Shown one piece after another: positions 23,709 to 36,546 of a DNA stretch of 64,000 nucleotides. The notes beneath the pieces were generated by a model, which was not told the DNA's origin, did not search any database, and was given only the letters and a program-made list of their open reading frames with translations. How positions within the stretch are numbered: the first letter of the stretch is position 1; each line of letters starts with the position of its first letter. Both the position numbers and the translations under genes were made by a program. Source of the DNA: Siphonodentalium dalli (Eukaryota; Mollusca; Scaphopoda; Gadilida; Siphonodentaliidae); NCBI GenBank assembly GCA_032622095.1, contig CP136061.1, positions 53,145,762-53,209,761 of the forward strand. The letters are read 5' to 3'.

Positions 23709-24000
23709 TTGCCGCTGGGGAGGGCCCAGGAGAAAATGAGAACAAATTGAAATCTGAATATGAGAATTTCAAAATCCTAGCATTTAAGACCGGCATCAAA
23801 CTTTCCAATTGTTGAAAATTTCCATTTGATGGCCATTTCAGTCAAAACTTTCGACCAAAAGTAGGAAAATATGTAAATTCCCCACATGTAAATTGTTAGA
23901 AAATCATACTATACGAGAACAATTTCAACCTATTGTTGATGGGAAATTTCCGACTAATGTTGTGTCAGGTATGAAACATCAACTTTTAAATTGTTTTTCA
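23709..24000 (+). repeat. dispersed repeat family A, copy 2
   Basis: 'gatggccatttcagtcaaaa', 'agtaggaaaatatg', 'acgagaacaatttcaaccta', ttgtgtcaggtatgaaa as in copies 1 and 4. Confidence 0.75.
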
Positions 24001-25255
24001 GTGGCATATATATGCCCAAGGAATTGGTCTTCGTCGATGGATTAGTTCGGAGTAACCTCTTAAACCTACACGACGTAATATTTCCTCACGACCCTTTTGC
24101 GCAAATTCTAGTATAAAATGTGCATCTATTCAGAAATAGTTGAAACATAAAATCTGACCGATCAAGTCAAAATAAAACCGCTAATCCCAAAACCAATCTA
24201 ACAACACCAAGATCACCATGATCACCCTTCACAACAATAAAACAGAGCACTACGACTGTCAAAGTCACTCACAGGCACACATGCCATGGCTAAATACACA
24301 GTTTTTCTGTAATGCCACCAGGTAAGCCTAGTGAACAGCACTAGAAAGCTAAAAAAAAAATGAACACTCACTAATTAATATTGTCATTAATGGTTCAGCA
24401 TCAATACCCATAAGTTGCCCCCATCACCAGTATACTTATATGCGACAAAGATGTGTATGCACAGCAGGAAATTCTCTAACGTGATGTCTTGCCCCGACTA
24501 TATGACAAATTTGTCGCCCTGTCGCTGTTTTAATTATTATTTTCCACTTGCAGCCTGTTCTCCAAAAACAAGAAAATTGTAGAAGATTAACATGTATTGG
24601 CTGCGGACACACGTACAACAGTAGTGAAGGCACAGTAGGTGTGGCAATTTATTATGGTGGAGTTTGGTCACAATTGGTCGTCATAATTTTGTGCCATAGC
24701 TACATGTTGCCCGCTGAATTTCCGCACAGTGAGTTGACTGGCCATTGCGTTTCGCCAAGGTTTATCTCTACTCATTACGTTTTGCTACATAGTATTCTTT
24801 ACGATATATATATAATTGCACAATCGATCGTCCAGAATTGTGTTTGACCGTGGCCCCTCATTCAACATAAATTGCAAACATATCAACCCAAGGATGGACA
24901 TCACACAATATTACATGAAATATGCATATCTGTCAATACTCACACCATTTAAATTACCAGAAGAATTAAGTTATATGACATTGGAATTCCATGTTTTCAG
25001 TGCGATGTTTTCCTCGTCAGATATGCCGGACCCACCCCATGTTATAAAAGAACAAACATTAAGTAAATATTGAAAATGTCTCTGGGAAGTATGTCTATAC
25101 CATATACTATACACACGATAATGACATTGGTAATGGCTAATGCAAATTGTCAGAGGACAAGGTGATATCAGCAAATATTATTGTAATAATTTTATAATGT
25201 TGACAACCATGCCGATGTTACATTTTGTGACGTATTTCGAATGGGATTGCATGTA
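24001..25255. other. unassigned AT-rich DNA
   Basis: Short frames only; none resembles a family I recognise. It may include unrecognisable 5' remains of the LINE that follows. Confidence 0.4.
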
Positions 25256-25257
25256 CC

Positions 25258-25591
25258 GTTAACAACTTTAATTACCTTGGCATAATATTTTGTAAATCCG
25301 GCTCCTTTACGATGGCGAAAAAAACATTGGCAGAAAAAGCCACGCGAGCCATGTACTCCATAATCTGGAAATCACGCATGTGCTGCCTTTCTGTTAAAAA
25401 TCAACTTGACCTGTTCGATTTACATGTTACCCCGATATTGCTATATGGTTGTGAAGTATGGGGTTTTGGAAACAATGATGTTTTGGAAAAAGTCCACCGT
25501 ACATTTCTTAAACACGTCCTCTAACTTAGACCATCAACCCCAAATTATATGTTGTACGGTGAATGTGGGAGACTACCATTATATATACAGA
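25258..25591 (+). pseudogene. non-LTR retrotransposon ORF2, post-RT region, 5' fragment (dead)
   Basis: In frame from about 25258 the translation reads VNNFNYLGIIF, then a GSF…KATRAMYSI…LDLFD segment and VTPILLYGCEVWGF. This is the region C-terminal to the reverse transcriptase palm in many invertebrate LINEs (the 'FxYLG…ILLYGcEVWG…EkvHrtFLK' block). A stop and frameshift at about 25523-25540 move the continuation (STPNYMLYGECGRLPLYI) to another frame. The catalytic RT core and endonuclease are absent. The fragment is cut at 25591 by a Helentron-like insertion and resumes at 26226. The clade is not determinable from this part. I am sure of LINE origin, not of family. Confidence 0.85.
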
Positions 25592-26225
25592 CTAGCCGAT
25601 GAACCCGACGTTGTCCGGGCTATTCAAAAACCAAATTTCAAGTCGATAGCTCCACCCGTTTCCGAGATCTGGTCTGTGCATGCGCGAAGCTGGCGTCGCA
25701 CGGGCTCGGCGACCCGATAAAATTCGTATCCGGGGCAAGATACATTTACATACCAAATTTCAAGTCGATAGCTCCACCCATTTCCGAGACCTCGTCTGCG
25801 CATGCGCGAAGCTGGCGTCGCACGGGCTCGGCGACCCGATAAAATTCGTATCCGGGGCAAGATACATTCACATAGCAAATTTCAAGTCGATCGCTCCACC
25901 CGTTTCCGAGATCTGGTCTGCGCATGCGCGAAGCTGGCGTCGCACGGGCTCGGCGACCCGATACAATTCGTATCCGGGGCAAGATACATTCACATAGCAA
26001 ATTTCAAGTCGATCGCTCCACCCGTTTCCGAGATCTCGTCTGCGCATGCACTGCACGGGCGTCGCGCGGGCTCGCAAATACGACAACGACGACCGCCTGG
26101 TCAAACTACACACACGTACCAAGTTTCGTCCCGATCGGTCGAGAATCGTAGATTTGTATCAATGACATACAGACAGACATACAGACAGACAGACAGACAG
26201 ACAGTCTTCAAAAATATATATGAGA
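25592..26225 (-). mobile_element. Helentron/DINE-1-like element inserted in the LINE
   Basis: Read on the minus strand it starts tctcatatatatttttgaag at about 26225. It continues through a GTCT microsatellite and the block acgattctcgaccgatcggg, then tandem ~122-bp units, and ends with an agcccggacaacgtcgggtt-type hairpin and ccgatgagc..CTAG at 25592. The same family forms the arrays at 32.2 and 60.5 kb. It lies exactly between two halves of one LINE reading segment (…GRLPLYI | TRMMNFW…). tatatac occurs on both sides of the insertion, which could be a short duplication or chance. Confidence 0.8.
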
Positions 26226-26865
26226 TATATACAAGAATGATGAACTTCTGGAGTAAGATTATGAACAGTAACGGCGTTAGATATCACAGGGTAATTTTAA
26301 ACTAGCACATTCGATGTTCGATATAAACGACGACAGATTCCCCTGGTTGCACAAAGTTTATAATATATAAGAAGACAACGAACAAATTGGCACATGGAAC
26401 AGATACCGGATAGCAACCAACTTATCTCATACCTGAAATGTAGTTTAATATCCCAGTTTACAAACTCATGGGAAACGGACTCAAATAACTCGAGCCGTGG
26501 CCGCATATATAGAATTTTCAAGCACGATTTATCATTCGAAAATTATCTTGTAACACTCAACACAGCAAATCGTTTCATCTTGTGTAAATTTAGAACAAGC
26601 AATAATCGACTCCCGATTGAAATAGGCCGTTGGAGATCGTGTATGCCAACTCTGCAAATCCGGTAAAATTGGAGACGAGTTCCACCACCTTCTCGAGTGC
26701 GAAAGCTTATCTAAAGCCATGCGCCGTTTATTAATAACGCTTTCGGACAAACGCCCCAATACAATCACTATGAGCGAACTACTTAATAAGAAAAATCCAA
26801 CAAGCATACGACGATTATGTGATTTTATTAAAATTGTTAACCGCGAACTATCGAATATTGAATGA
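26226..26865 (+). pseudogene. non-LTR retrotransposon ORF2, 3' end with zinc knuckle (dead)
   Basis: Continuation of the LINE. TRMMNFWSKIMNSNG lies at about 26231. A degenerate stretch with stops follows, then YRIFKHDLSFENYLV and FRTSNNRLPIEIGRW in one frame. The final segment, VCQLCKSGKIGDEFHHLLEC, is in another. The last has the C-x2-C-x9-H-x4-C knuckle that closes many LINE ORF2 proteins. The frame ends RELSNIE-stop at 26863-26865. At least two frameshifts and internal stops make it non-functional. AT-rich DNA, possibly the element's 3' UTR, follows. Confidence 0.87.
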
Positions 26866-27188
26866 TTATAATATATAATATTGCAGCGATTATAATACTC
26901 CATATGGTATTATAAAGATAACTTGACGCGCCGCCTTGTATGTAAGGCATATACAGTATTGATAAACTGATATATAACTCTGTGTGTGTATTTGTGCATA
27001 AATGTATATATTCACTTCTAAGCCTATTATTACTATAAATGAATAGTGTTATATATAGCAATGATAGTGCTATTATATTTATTTATAATGTGATTATTTA
27101 TATTTATTTATAATAATAATGTGTATAATATGCTTATATATATGTACCATGTTATATGTAAATAGTATACAAATGTTATCTCGATATA
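26866..27188. other. AT-rich spacer
   Basis: Very AT-rich, with a direct duplication of tatatttatttataat near 27074 and 27101. Possibly the LINE 3' UTR. No gene. Confidence 0.45.
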
Positions 27189-28374
27189 GTCCGGGAGCTA
27201 ATAGGGGTACCCTTGCACCCTCCTGGGACTTAACTTCACCCCACTCATTTTGTTCCTTATTATGTCCTTCAACTTTTAAGCAATGTTAACAAGAAAAAAA
27301 AGTGGCCGTGTAGACTCCAGACAAAATGGCGTCCATCATGGCCGCCGTTTTTCTTCTAGATCAATTCATGCTGTTTGGAACTGGTTGAGTAATGCAACTT
27401 TATTTTGTGTTTTGTATATTAACTGATCATTAGAGCAACGAAATATGCAATTATTGGGGTCCTATCCCCTTCCGATCCCTCAAAAATTCGATTTTACAGA
27501 ATGCGGTATAAAATTTCACAAAAAATCACAATTGGGATTCTAGTCATATTTCAACAAGAAATGAACAGAACTTTGTAATGTCATTTAGGCATATCATTAA
27601 CTATTAATATTCCAAATCACTGGAACCAAAATTCTTACTTTGGCTCAAAATGGCTGCCAATATGGCCGCCAAAATATGGAAAATGGTAAATATTACACCA
27701 GCGTGTCATGCAATCGCTTACAAGTTGTGGTTGATGTATAAAATTGGCTATTCTGCATTCTATACATTGAATACTAACATGTCTGATGCACCATGGTTAA
27801 TTGTTACTATTGTCACCCCTGACATCGTCAAAAATATTGGACTTTTCTCTCAAAAACTTGACATAAATATGGGCAAAAATTCACTTTTCAGGTTTGGACC
27901 ATTTTTTCAGGTAAAATATAACTATCTTTGGATTTAAAGGTGTTTATTGTTTTGGTCTATTTTAAATGTATCACACTACAGTGTTTATAGACTGAATTGC
28001 TCAAGATGGCTTCCAAAATGGCAACCGAATTTTTAGAATGTTAAATTTTTACATATATCCCGAACATTCTCTGCATTATCCGAAAAGGTAGCATATTGTG
28101 ACTCACTTGGTTATTATACATGTTATCTAATTAACTGACAACTACATGTTCTATTCTGGTTGTCTCAGTTCCTTTTGGAGCATGACAAATTCATTTTAAA
28201 GTATGCAATTTTGCTGAGAACCTCTTTTGTAATTTTTGGCCACATTTATTGAAAGGAAATGGGCAGAACTTTGATACAGAACTGAGATGGATCATAATCT
28301 TTGGCTATTCTGGTCCATTATGATAAAAAAAATTGTCAACATGATACAGTGTGGATGCTAAGTTCATAGCCAGG

Positions 28375-29980
28375 GAGTTACTCTATGATCATATGTGAGG
28401 TGAATAGGTATACAGGGAGTTATTGTATGTCATGACTGATGTGAGTAGGTATACAATGAGTGACTATTTGGTTATGAGTGGGTTGTCCATGGTAAGATGC
28501 ACCTAGGTATACAGGGAGAGGTCATGGTCAGGTGTGAGGTCAATCGGTATGCATGGAGTGACTCTATGGTGTATGATTGTGTATATTTAGTACGGGTGCA
28601 ACCGGTGTACATGTATGGTCATTGGTGTGGTGTATGGATATAGCTACATGGTCATATATGTGTTGATTATGTATATATGGAGTGACTGTAAGGTCCTGGG
28701 AGGTATGTGCATGTGTTGTCTGTATGATCATGGATGGGGTGTGTGGATAAATAGGGAGTGATTTTATGGTTACGGGTAATGTGTACAGGTATACATGGAA
28801 TAACTGTACGGTCATGATTGAATATGAATACCTGGAGTAAGCTGGGTGGACATTGTCGAGGGTGTGGTTATATAGGGAGTGTCCGTGTGGTAATGGTGGG
28901 ATGTATATTTATATATCTCGTGGATGTATTATCATTTGTGGGTGTATAAGGCTTAGCTGTATTATCATGGATGGCGTGTATGATTATGCAGTGAATTGCT
29001 GAATTGTCATGTGTGAGGTGTATATGCAAGTATGGAGTGTTTGAGTGGTCGTGTTTGCGTTTTTTTGTATATCTGGAAGGGCTGAATGGCCATTAGTGAG
29101 GTTTACATGTATACCTGGAGTAAATCTATAGTCTAGGGTGAGCTGCATATGCATATCGAGTGGTTATATGACTATGTGTGTCAAATAGGTATACAAGTAG
29201 TGACTGTATGGTTAATAGTGAGATGAGAACATGTAGGTATACAAGACAGTAGTGACTGTATGGTCACAAATGTAATGAACATCTATACAGGGGGTGACTA
29301 AATGGTCATGTGTCAGGCGTATGAGTATACCTGGTGCTCCGAGGGATATGTGTAAATAGCGAGTGGCTATATGGCCATGGATGAGGTGCACATGCATACA
29401 TGGAGTGACTATAGTGACATGGATGGGGTGTATTAGTATATCTTGAGTGGCTATTCGGCTATGGTGTGACAAATAGGGATACAAGGAGTGACATGGTCAA
29501 TATTGAGGCGAATATGTATACAAGGATTGACCATGATCATGTATGAATGTTTTGAATAGGTACACACGGGGTGACTATATGGCCATAGGTCAGATGAAGG
29601 AGTATACCAGGTGACATGGGTGAGGGTATGAGTATGAAGCGAGTGGCTATATGGCCATTGGTGAGGTGCATATGTATACCGGAATGACTTTATGGCCATT
29701 GTTGTGGTGTTGATGTAGATATTGATTGTCTATTTGACCATGCGTTTGGAGAATATGTATACAGGGGGTGACCTTATGGCCAATGGTGAGATGAATGGGT
29801 ATACAGGGAGTGACTATATGGTTATGGGTCATGTTTAGGGGTATACCCGGTGTGCCTGCATTGTGACGCATGGCTGTATGGTCATCCGTGGTCATGGATC
29901 AGGTGTACATGTATACAGTGGGTCACTATATTGTTATGTCTGTGGTGTTTATGTATATATGTAATGACTGTGTGCTAATG
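28375..29980 (+). repeat. minisatellite, long forward block of F copy 2
   Basis: Degenerate 41-42-bp units of the gagtgactatatggtcatg.. type, with the phase visible at 29252, 29294, 29363, 29404 and 29442. Confidence 0.75.
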
Positions 29981-30107
29981 GGTGGCTATCGCTTTCCACG
30001 CTTAACACCCCCCATCTACATAAACATCATCAAGATGGAGAACTCTCTGACATGACCTCTTTATTGATTAACATACCCTTGAGTTATTGTAGAAAGCGAT
30101 AGCCACC
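29981..30107. repeat. strand-switch core of F copy 2
   Basis: ggtggctatcgctttccac at 29981-29999 and its near-exact inverse gtagaaagcgatagccacc at 30089-30107. The intervening sequence holds cctctttattgattaacat and 'cttgagttattgt', the reverse of the copy 1 core. Confidence 0.88.
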
Positions 30108-31712
30108 TTACCACCAAGATATAACCCACCCATTACCCAAGTCACTCCATATGTACATAAACACCACACAAATGACAAAATAGTAACCCACTTTATACAC
30201 GTACACCTGATCATGCAGCCATACTTGGTTATACCCGTACATACCACAAATGACGATACAGCCACGAGTCACCATGCATGAACACCAGGTATACACCTAC
30301 ACCCGACGCATGACAAAAAGTCACTCTATGTATACATATTCACTACATTCACGATCATACAATCACTCATTGTATACATATTCACCTCACCATGGACCAT
30401 ACAGCCGCTACATGTATACCTATTCGCCATACACATGACCATAGAGTCAATCCAGGTAAACATATTAATCTCAGTTCCGTCTCAATGTTCTGCTCATTTC
30501 CTTTCAATAATATGGCCAGAATCACAAAAGAGGTTCTCCGCAGAATTCCATACTGCAACTTCAAAATGAATTTGTCATGCCCCATACGGAACTGGAACAA
30601 ATATAATAGAACGTATTTGTCAGTTAATTAACTAATACGTAAAATAACCAAGTGAGTCACAATTTGCTATCTTTTTCGGATAACGCAGAGAATAATGTTC
30701 GGGATATGTTAACTTATCACTTTTTACAAATTTGGTTGCCATTTTTGGAAGCCATCTTGAGCATTTCAGTCTTTAAACATCACAGTGTGACACACTTAAG
30801 ATAGTCCAAAACAATAAACACCTTTGATACCAAAGATAGTTGCAGTTTACTTGAACAAATGGTCGAACCCTGAAAAGTGAATTTTTGCCAATATTTTTGT
30901 CAAGTTTGTGAGAGAAAAATCCCATATTTCTGGTGATGTCAGTGGTGACAATAGTAAAAATGATCCATGGTGCATTAGACATGTTAGTATGCAATGTATA
31001 GAATACAGATTAGCCAATTGTATACATCAAACACAACTTGTAAGCGATTGCAGGACACGCTGGTGTAATATTTACGATTTTCCATATTTTGGCGGCCATA
31101 TTTGCAGCCATTTTGAGCCAAAGTAAGAATTTTGGTCCCAGTGATTTGGAACATTAATAGTTAATGATATGCCTCACTTACATTACAAAGTTCTGTTCAT
31201 TTCTTATTGAAAAATGACTAGAATCCCAATTGTGATTTTTTGTGAAATTTTATACCGCATTCTGTAAAATCGAATTTTTGAGGGATCGGAAGGGGATAGG
31301 ACCCCAATAATTGCATATTTCATTGCTCCAATGATCAGTTAATATACAAAACACAAAATAAAGTTGCATTACTCAACCAGTTCCAAACAGCATGAATTGA
31401 TCTAGAAGACATTTGTGAAAAAATGTTTTATTTTCAACTTCCGGTGGCCATTTTGGCGGCCATCTTGGATAGTGAGTTTAAATTTTGGCTCAAAAATGTG
31501 TCATTATGTCTCAGCTTCACGAAAATATATACATTTGTATACATTTTACAAGATTTTCCTGCTATTATTTGCATAAAACTGACTTAGGGTCTGGGCTGAA
31601 AAACGGCGGCCATGTCTGGAGTCTACACGGCCACTTTTTGTTCTTGTTAACATTGCTTAAAAGTTGAAGGACATAATAAGGAACAAAATGAGTGGGGTGA
31701 AGTTAAGTCCCA

Positions 31713-31725
31713 GGGGGGGGGGGGG
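31713..31725. repeat. G13 run in the foldback right end
   Basis: The matching place in the left arm (cctcctggg) lacks the run, so it expanded on one side only. Confidence 0.85.
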
Positions 31726-31759
31726 TGGTGCAAGGGTACCCCTATTAGCTCCCGGACTA

Positions 31760-32181
31760 ATACCTATGTATTATAGGTCATGAGAATACAGAATTGAATT
31801 GTAATGCATGTACCCCCGTAGTACAATAGCGGGAAGCATGTCAGTAATGCTCATTGACTTGAATATAGACTAGCAAAATGAAGCCCTGATCACCTGATTT
31901 AAACGTACATGAAGTGGTCATTGACAGTGAAGTGAAAGGTTTATAATGATGTAACATTACTTGTGCCACTCTAATTCAATAACAGCGATAATATTAAATA
32001 TATTAATTTTTGCTTCAAGCTAAGCTAATTATAATGTCACCGAACTTGGTAGGTCGACAGCTGAGGTACGTGTATGATATATGCCCGTGAGAATGTAGTT
32101 TTTAGTCACTAATAGGATCATAACAATACTACATGTGCAACAGTAAGGAAACTACAAAAAATAAGTGATACAATAGAAATC
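31760..32181. other. unassigned DNA
   Basis: Nothing recognised between foldback copy 2 and the Helentron array. Confidence 0.4.
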
Positions 32182-32562
32182 TCATTTATATTTTTGAAGA
32201 CCTCTGTCTGTCTGTCTGTTTGTCTGACTGTCTGTCATTAATACAAATCTACGATTCTCGACCGATCGGGACGAAACTTGGTACGTGTGTGTAGTTTGAC
32301 CAGGCGGTGGTCGTTGTCGTATTGGCGAGCCCGTGCGACGCCCGTGCAGCGCATGCGCAGACGAGATCTCGGAAACGGGTGGAGCTATCGACTTGAAATT
32401 TGCTATGTGAATGTATCTTGCCCCGGATACGAATTTTATCGGGTCGCCGAGCCCGTGCGACGCCAGCTTCGCGCATGCGCAGACGAGATCTCGGAAACGG
32501 GTGGAGCTATCGACTTGAAATTTGGTTTTTGAATAGCCCGGACACGTCGGGCTCATCGGCTA

Positions 32563-35500
32563 GTCTCATATATATTTTGAAGACCTCTGTTTGTCTGTCT
32601 GTCTGTATGTCATTTATACAAATCTACGATTCTCGACCGATCGGGACGAAACTTGGTACGTGTGTGTAGTTTTACCAGGCGGTCGTCGTGCGCAGACGAT
32701 ATCTCAGAAACGGGTGGAGCTATCGACTTGAAATTTGATATGTGAATGTATCTTGCCCCGGATACGAATTTTATCGGGTCGCCGAGCCCGTGCGACGCCA
32801 GCTTCGCGCATGCACAGACGAGATCTCGGAAACGGGTGGAGCTATCGACTTGAAATTTGCTATGTGAATGTATCTTGCCCCGGATACGAATGTTATCGGG
32901 TCGCCGAGCCCGTGCGACGCCAGCTTCGCGCATGCGCAGACAAGATCTCGGAAACGGGTGGAGCTATCGACTTGAAATTTGGTTTTTGAATAGCCCGGAC
33001 AACGTCGGGCTCATCGGCTAGTCTCATATATATTTTGAAGACCTCTGTATGTTTGTCTGTATGTTTGTCTGTATGTTTGTTTGTCATTTATACAAATCTA
33101 CGATTCTCGACCGATCGGGATGAAACTTGGTACGTGTGTGTAGTTTGACCAGGCGATGGACGTTGTCGTATTGGCGAGCCCGTGCGGCGCCCGCTTCGCG
33201 CATGCGCAGACGAGATCTCGGAAACGGGTGGGGCTATCGACTTGAAATTTGGTATGTGAATGTATCTTGCCCCGGATACGAATTTTATCGGGTCGCCGAA
33301 CCCGTGCGACGCCAGCTTCGCGCATGCGCAGACGAGATCTCGGAAACGGGTGGAGCTATCGACTTGAAATTTGGTATGTGAATGTATCTTGCCCCGGATA
33401 CGAATTTTATCGGGTCGCCGAGCCCGTGCGACGCCAGATTCGCACATGCGCAGACGAGATCTCGGAAACGGGTGGAGCTATCGACTTGAAATTTGCTATG
33501 TGAATGTATCTTGCCCCGAATACGAATTTTAACGGGTCGCCGAGCCCGTGCGACGCCAGCTTCGCGCATGCGCAGACCAGATCTTGGAAACGGGTAGAGT
33601 TATCGACTTGAAATCGTCGGGCTGGGTAGAGCTATCGACTTGAAATTTGGTTTTTGAATAGCCCGGATCGCCGAGCCCGTGCGACGCCAACTTCGCGCAT
33701 GCGCAGACCATATCTCGGAAACGGGTAGAGCGATCGACTTGAAATTTGGTATGTGAATGTATCTTGCCCCGGATACGAATTTTATCGGGTCGCCGAACCC
33801 GTGCGACGCCAGCTTCGCGCATGCGCAGACGAGATCTCGGAAACGGGTGGAGCTATCGACTTGAAATTTGGTATGTGAATGTATCTTGCCCCGGATACGA
33901 ATTTTATCGGGTCGCCGAGCCCGTGCGACGCCAGATTCGCACATGCGCAGACGAGATCTCGGAAACGGGTGGAGCTATCGACTTGAAATTTGCTATGTGA
34001 ATGTATCTTGCCCCGAATACGAATTTTATCGGGTCGCCGAGCCCGTGCGACGCCAGCTTCGCGCATGCGCAGACCAGATCTTGGAAACGGGTAGAGTTAT
34101 CGACTTGAAATCGTCGGGCTGGGTAGAGCTATCGACTTGAAATTTGGTTTTTGAATAGCCCGGATCGCCGAGCCCGTGCGACGCCAACTTCGCGCATGCG
34201 CAGACCATATCTCGGAAACGGGTAGAGCTATCGACTTGAAATTTGGTTTTTGAATAACCCGGACAACGTCGGGCTCATCGGCTAGTCTCATATATATTTT
34301 GAAGACCTCTGTTTGTCTGTCTGTCTGTATGTCATTTATACAAATATACGATTCTCGACCGATCGGGACGAAACTTGGTACGTGTGTGTAGTTTTACCAG
34401 GCGGTCGTCGTTGTCGTATTGGCGAGCCCGTGCGACGCCCGTGCAGCGCATGCGCAGACGAGATCTCGGAAACGGGTGGAGCTATCGACTTGAAATTTGG
34501 TTTTTGAATAGCCCGGACAACGTCGGGCTCATCGGCTAGTCTCATATATATTTTGAAGACCTCTGTTTGTCTGTCTGTCTGTATGTCATTTATACAAATC
34601 TACGATTCTCGACCGATCGGGACGAAACTTGGTACGTGTGTGTAGTTTTACCAGGCGGTCGTCGTTGTCGTATTGGCGAGCCCGTGCGACGCCCGTGCAG
34701 CGCATGCGCAGACGATATCTCAGAAACGGGTGGAGCTATCGACTTGAAATTTGATATGTGAATGTATCTTGCCCCGGATACGAATTGTATCGGGTCGCCG
34801 AGCCCGTGCGACGCCAGCTTCGCGCATGCACAGACGAGATCTCGGAAACGGGTGGAGCTATCGACTTGAAATTTGCTATGTGAATGTATCTTGCCCCGGA
34901 TACGAATGTTATCGGGTCGCCGAGCCCGTGCGACGCCAGCTTCGCGCATGCGCAGACAAGATCTCGGAAACGGGTGGAGCTATCGACTTGAAATTTGGTT
35001 TTTGAATAGCCCGGACAACGTCGGGCTCATCGGCTAGTCTCATATATATTTTGAAGACCTCTGTATGTTTGTCTGTATGTTTGTCTGTATGTTTGTTTGT
35101 CATTTATACAAATCTACGATTCTCGACCGATCGGGATGAAACTTGGTACGTGTGTGTAGTTTGACCAGGCGATGGACGTTGTCGTATTGGCGAGCCCGTG
35201 CGGCGCCCGCTTCGCGCATGCGCAGACGAGATCTCGGAAACGGGTGGGGCTATCGACTTGAAATTTGGTATGTGAATGTATCTTGCCCCGGATACGAATT
35301 TTATCGGGTCGCCGAACCCGTGCGACGCCAGCTTCGCGCATGCGCAGACGAGATCTCGGAAACGGGTGGAGCTATCGACTTGAAATTTGGTATGTGAATG
35401 TATCTTGCCCCGGATACGAATTTTATCGGGTCGCCGAGCCCGTGCGACGCCAGATTCGCACATGCGCAGACGAGATCTCGGAAACGGGTGGAGCTATCGA

Positions 35501-36546
35501 CTTGAAATTTGCTATGTGAATGTATCTTGCCCCGAATACGAATTTTATCGGGTCGCCGAGCCCGTGCGACGCCAGCTTCGCGCATGCGCAGACCAGATCT
35601 TGGAAACGGGTAGAGTTATCGACTTGAAATCGTCGGGCTGGGTAGAGCTATCGACTTGAAATTTGGTTTTTGAATAGCCCGGATCGCCGAGCCCGTGCGA
35701 CGCCAACTTCGCGCATGCGCAGACCATATCTCGGAAACGGGTAGAGCGATCGACTTGAAATTTGGTATGTGAATGTATCTTGCCCCGGATACGAATTTTA
35801 TCGGGTCGCCGAACCCGTGCGACGCCAGCTTCGCGCATGCGCAGACGAGATCTCGGAAACGGGTGGAGCTATCGACTTGAAATTTGGTATGTGAATGTAT
35901 CTTGCCCCGGATACGAATTTTATCGGGTCGCCGAACCCGTGCGACGCCAGCTTCGCGCATGCGCAGACGAGATCTCGGAAACGGGTGGAGCTATCGACTT
36001 GAAATTTGGTATGTGAATGTATCTTGCCCCGAATACGAATTTTATCGGGTCGCCGAGCCCGTGCGACGCCAGCTTCGCGCATGCGCAGACCAGATCTTGG
36101 AAACGGGTAGAGTTATCGACTTGAAATCGTCGGGCTGGGTAGAGCTATCGACTTGAAATTTGGTTTTTGAATAGCCCGGATCGCCGAGCCCGTGCGACGC
36201 CAACTTCGCGCATGCGCAGACCATATCTCGGAAACGGGTAGAGCTATCGACTTGAAATTTGGTTTTTGAATAACCCGGACAACGTCGGGCTCATCGGCTA
36301 GTCTCATATATATTTTGAAGACCTCTGTTTGTCTGTCTGTCTGTATGTCATTTATACAAATATACGATTCTCGACCGATCGGGACGAAACTTGGTACGTG
36401 TGTGTAGTTTTACCAGGCGGTCGTCGTTGTCGTATTGGCGAGCCCGTGCGACGCCCGTGCAGCGCATGCGCAGACGAGATCTCGGAAACGGGTGGAGCTA
36501 TCGACTTGAAATTTGGTTTTTGAATAGCCCGGACAACGTCGGGCTG
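32563..36546 (+). repeat. 2,016-bp near-identical direct duplication within the Helentron array
   Basis: Segments from about 32.7 to 34.5 kb recur 2,016 bp downstream with only a few substitutions (aacgggtcg versus atcgggtcg near 33531/35547). A 36-bp deletion in the first copy near 32690 makes the offset 1,980 bp upstream of it. A smaller 497-bp duplication (33249 to 33746, and again 35265 to 35762) is nested inside. This could be recent unequal exchange or an assembly artefact. Confidence 0.85.
33127..33503 (+). repeat. 122-bp minisatellite core of the Helentron family
   Basis: The unit runs from gtatcttgccccggatacga through 'cgcatgcgcagacgagatct' and 'cgggtggagctatcgacttg'. Successive starts at 33127, 33249 and 33371 are 122 bp apart. 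Each unit is GC-rich against an AT-rich genome and carries many short palindromes (gcgcatgcgc, gagatctc, ggatcc-like). Frames open on both strands are not genes. Confidence 0.85.

Larger units (their letters stand above)
27189..31757 (+). mobile_element. giant foldback element F, copy 2 (complete)
   Basis: A 4,569-bp element with exact ends gtccgggagctaataggggt on the left and its inverse acccctattagctcccggac on the right, with TA on each outer side (27187-27188, 31758-31759). The arms are about 1.2-1.3 kb each (27189-28374 and 30471-31757) and are highly similar. They contain repeated 'aaatggcggccatcttgg'-type words. The interior has the 41-42-bp minisatellite: a forward block of 1.6 kb, the core, then a reverse block of 0.36 kb. 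No transposase was found. TA flanks and long arms suggest a TA-targeting DNA transposon system with foldback structure, superfamily unknown. Confidence 0.9.

Noticed and set aside
27189-31757. Segmental duplication of host DNA explaining the three foldback copies
   Set aside because: Copy 2 has exact inverted ends with TA borders, copies lie in unrelated flanks and one is inverted, so transposition is simpler.
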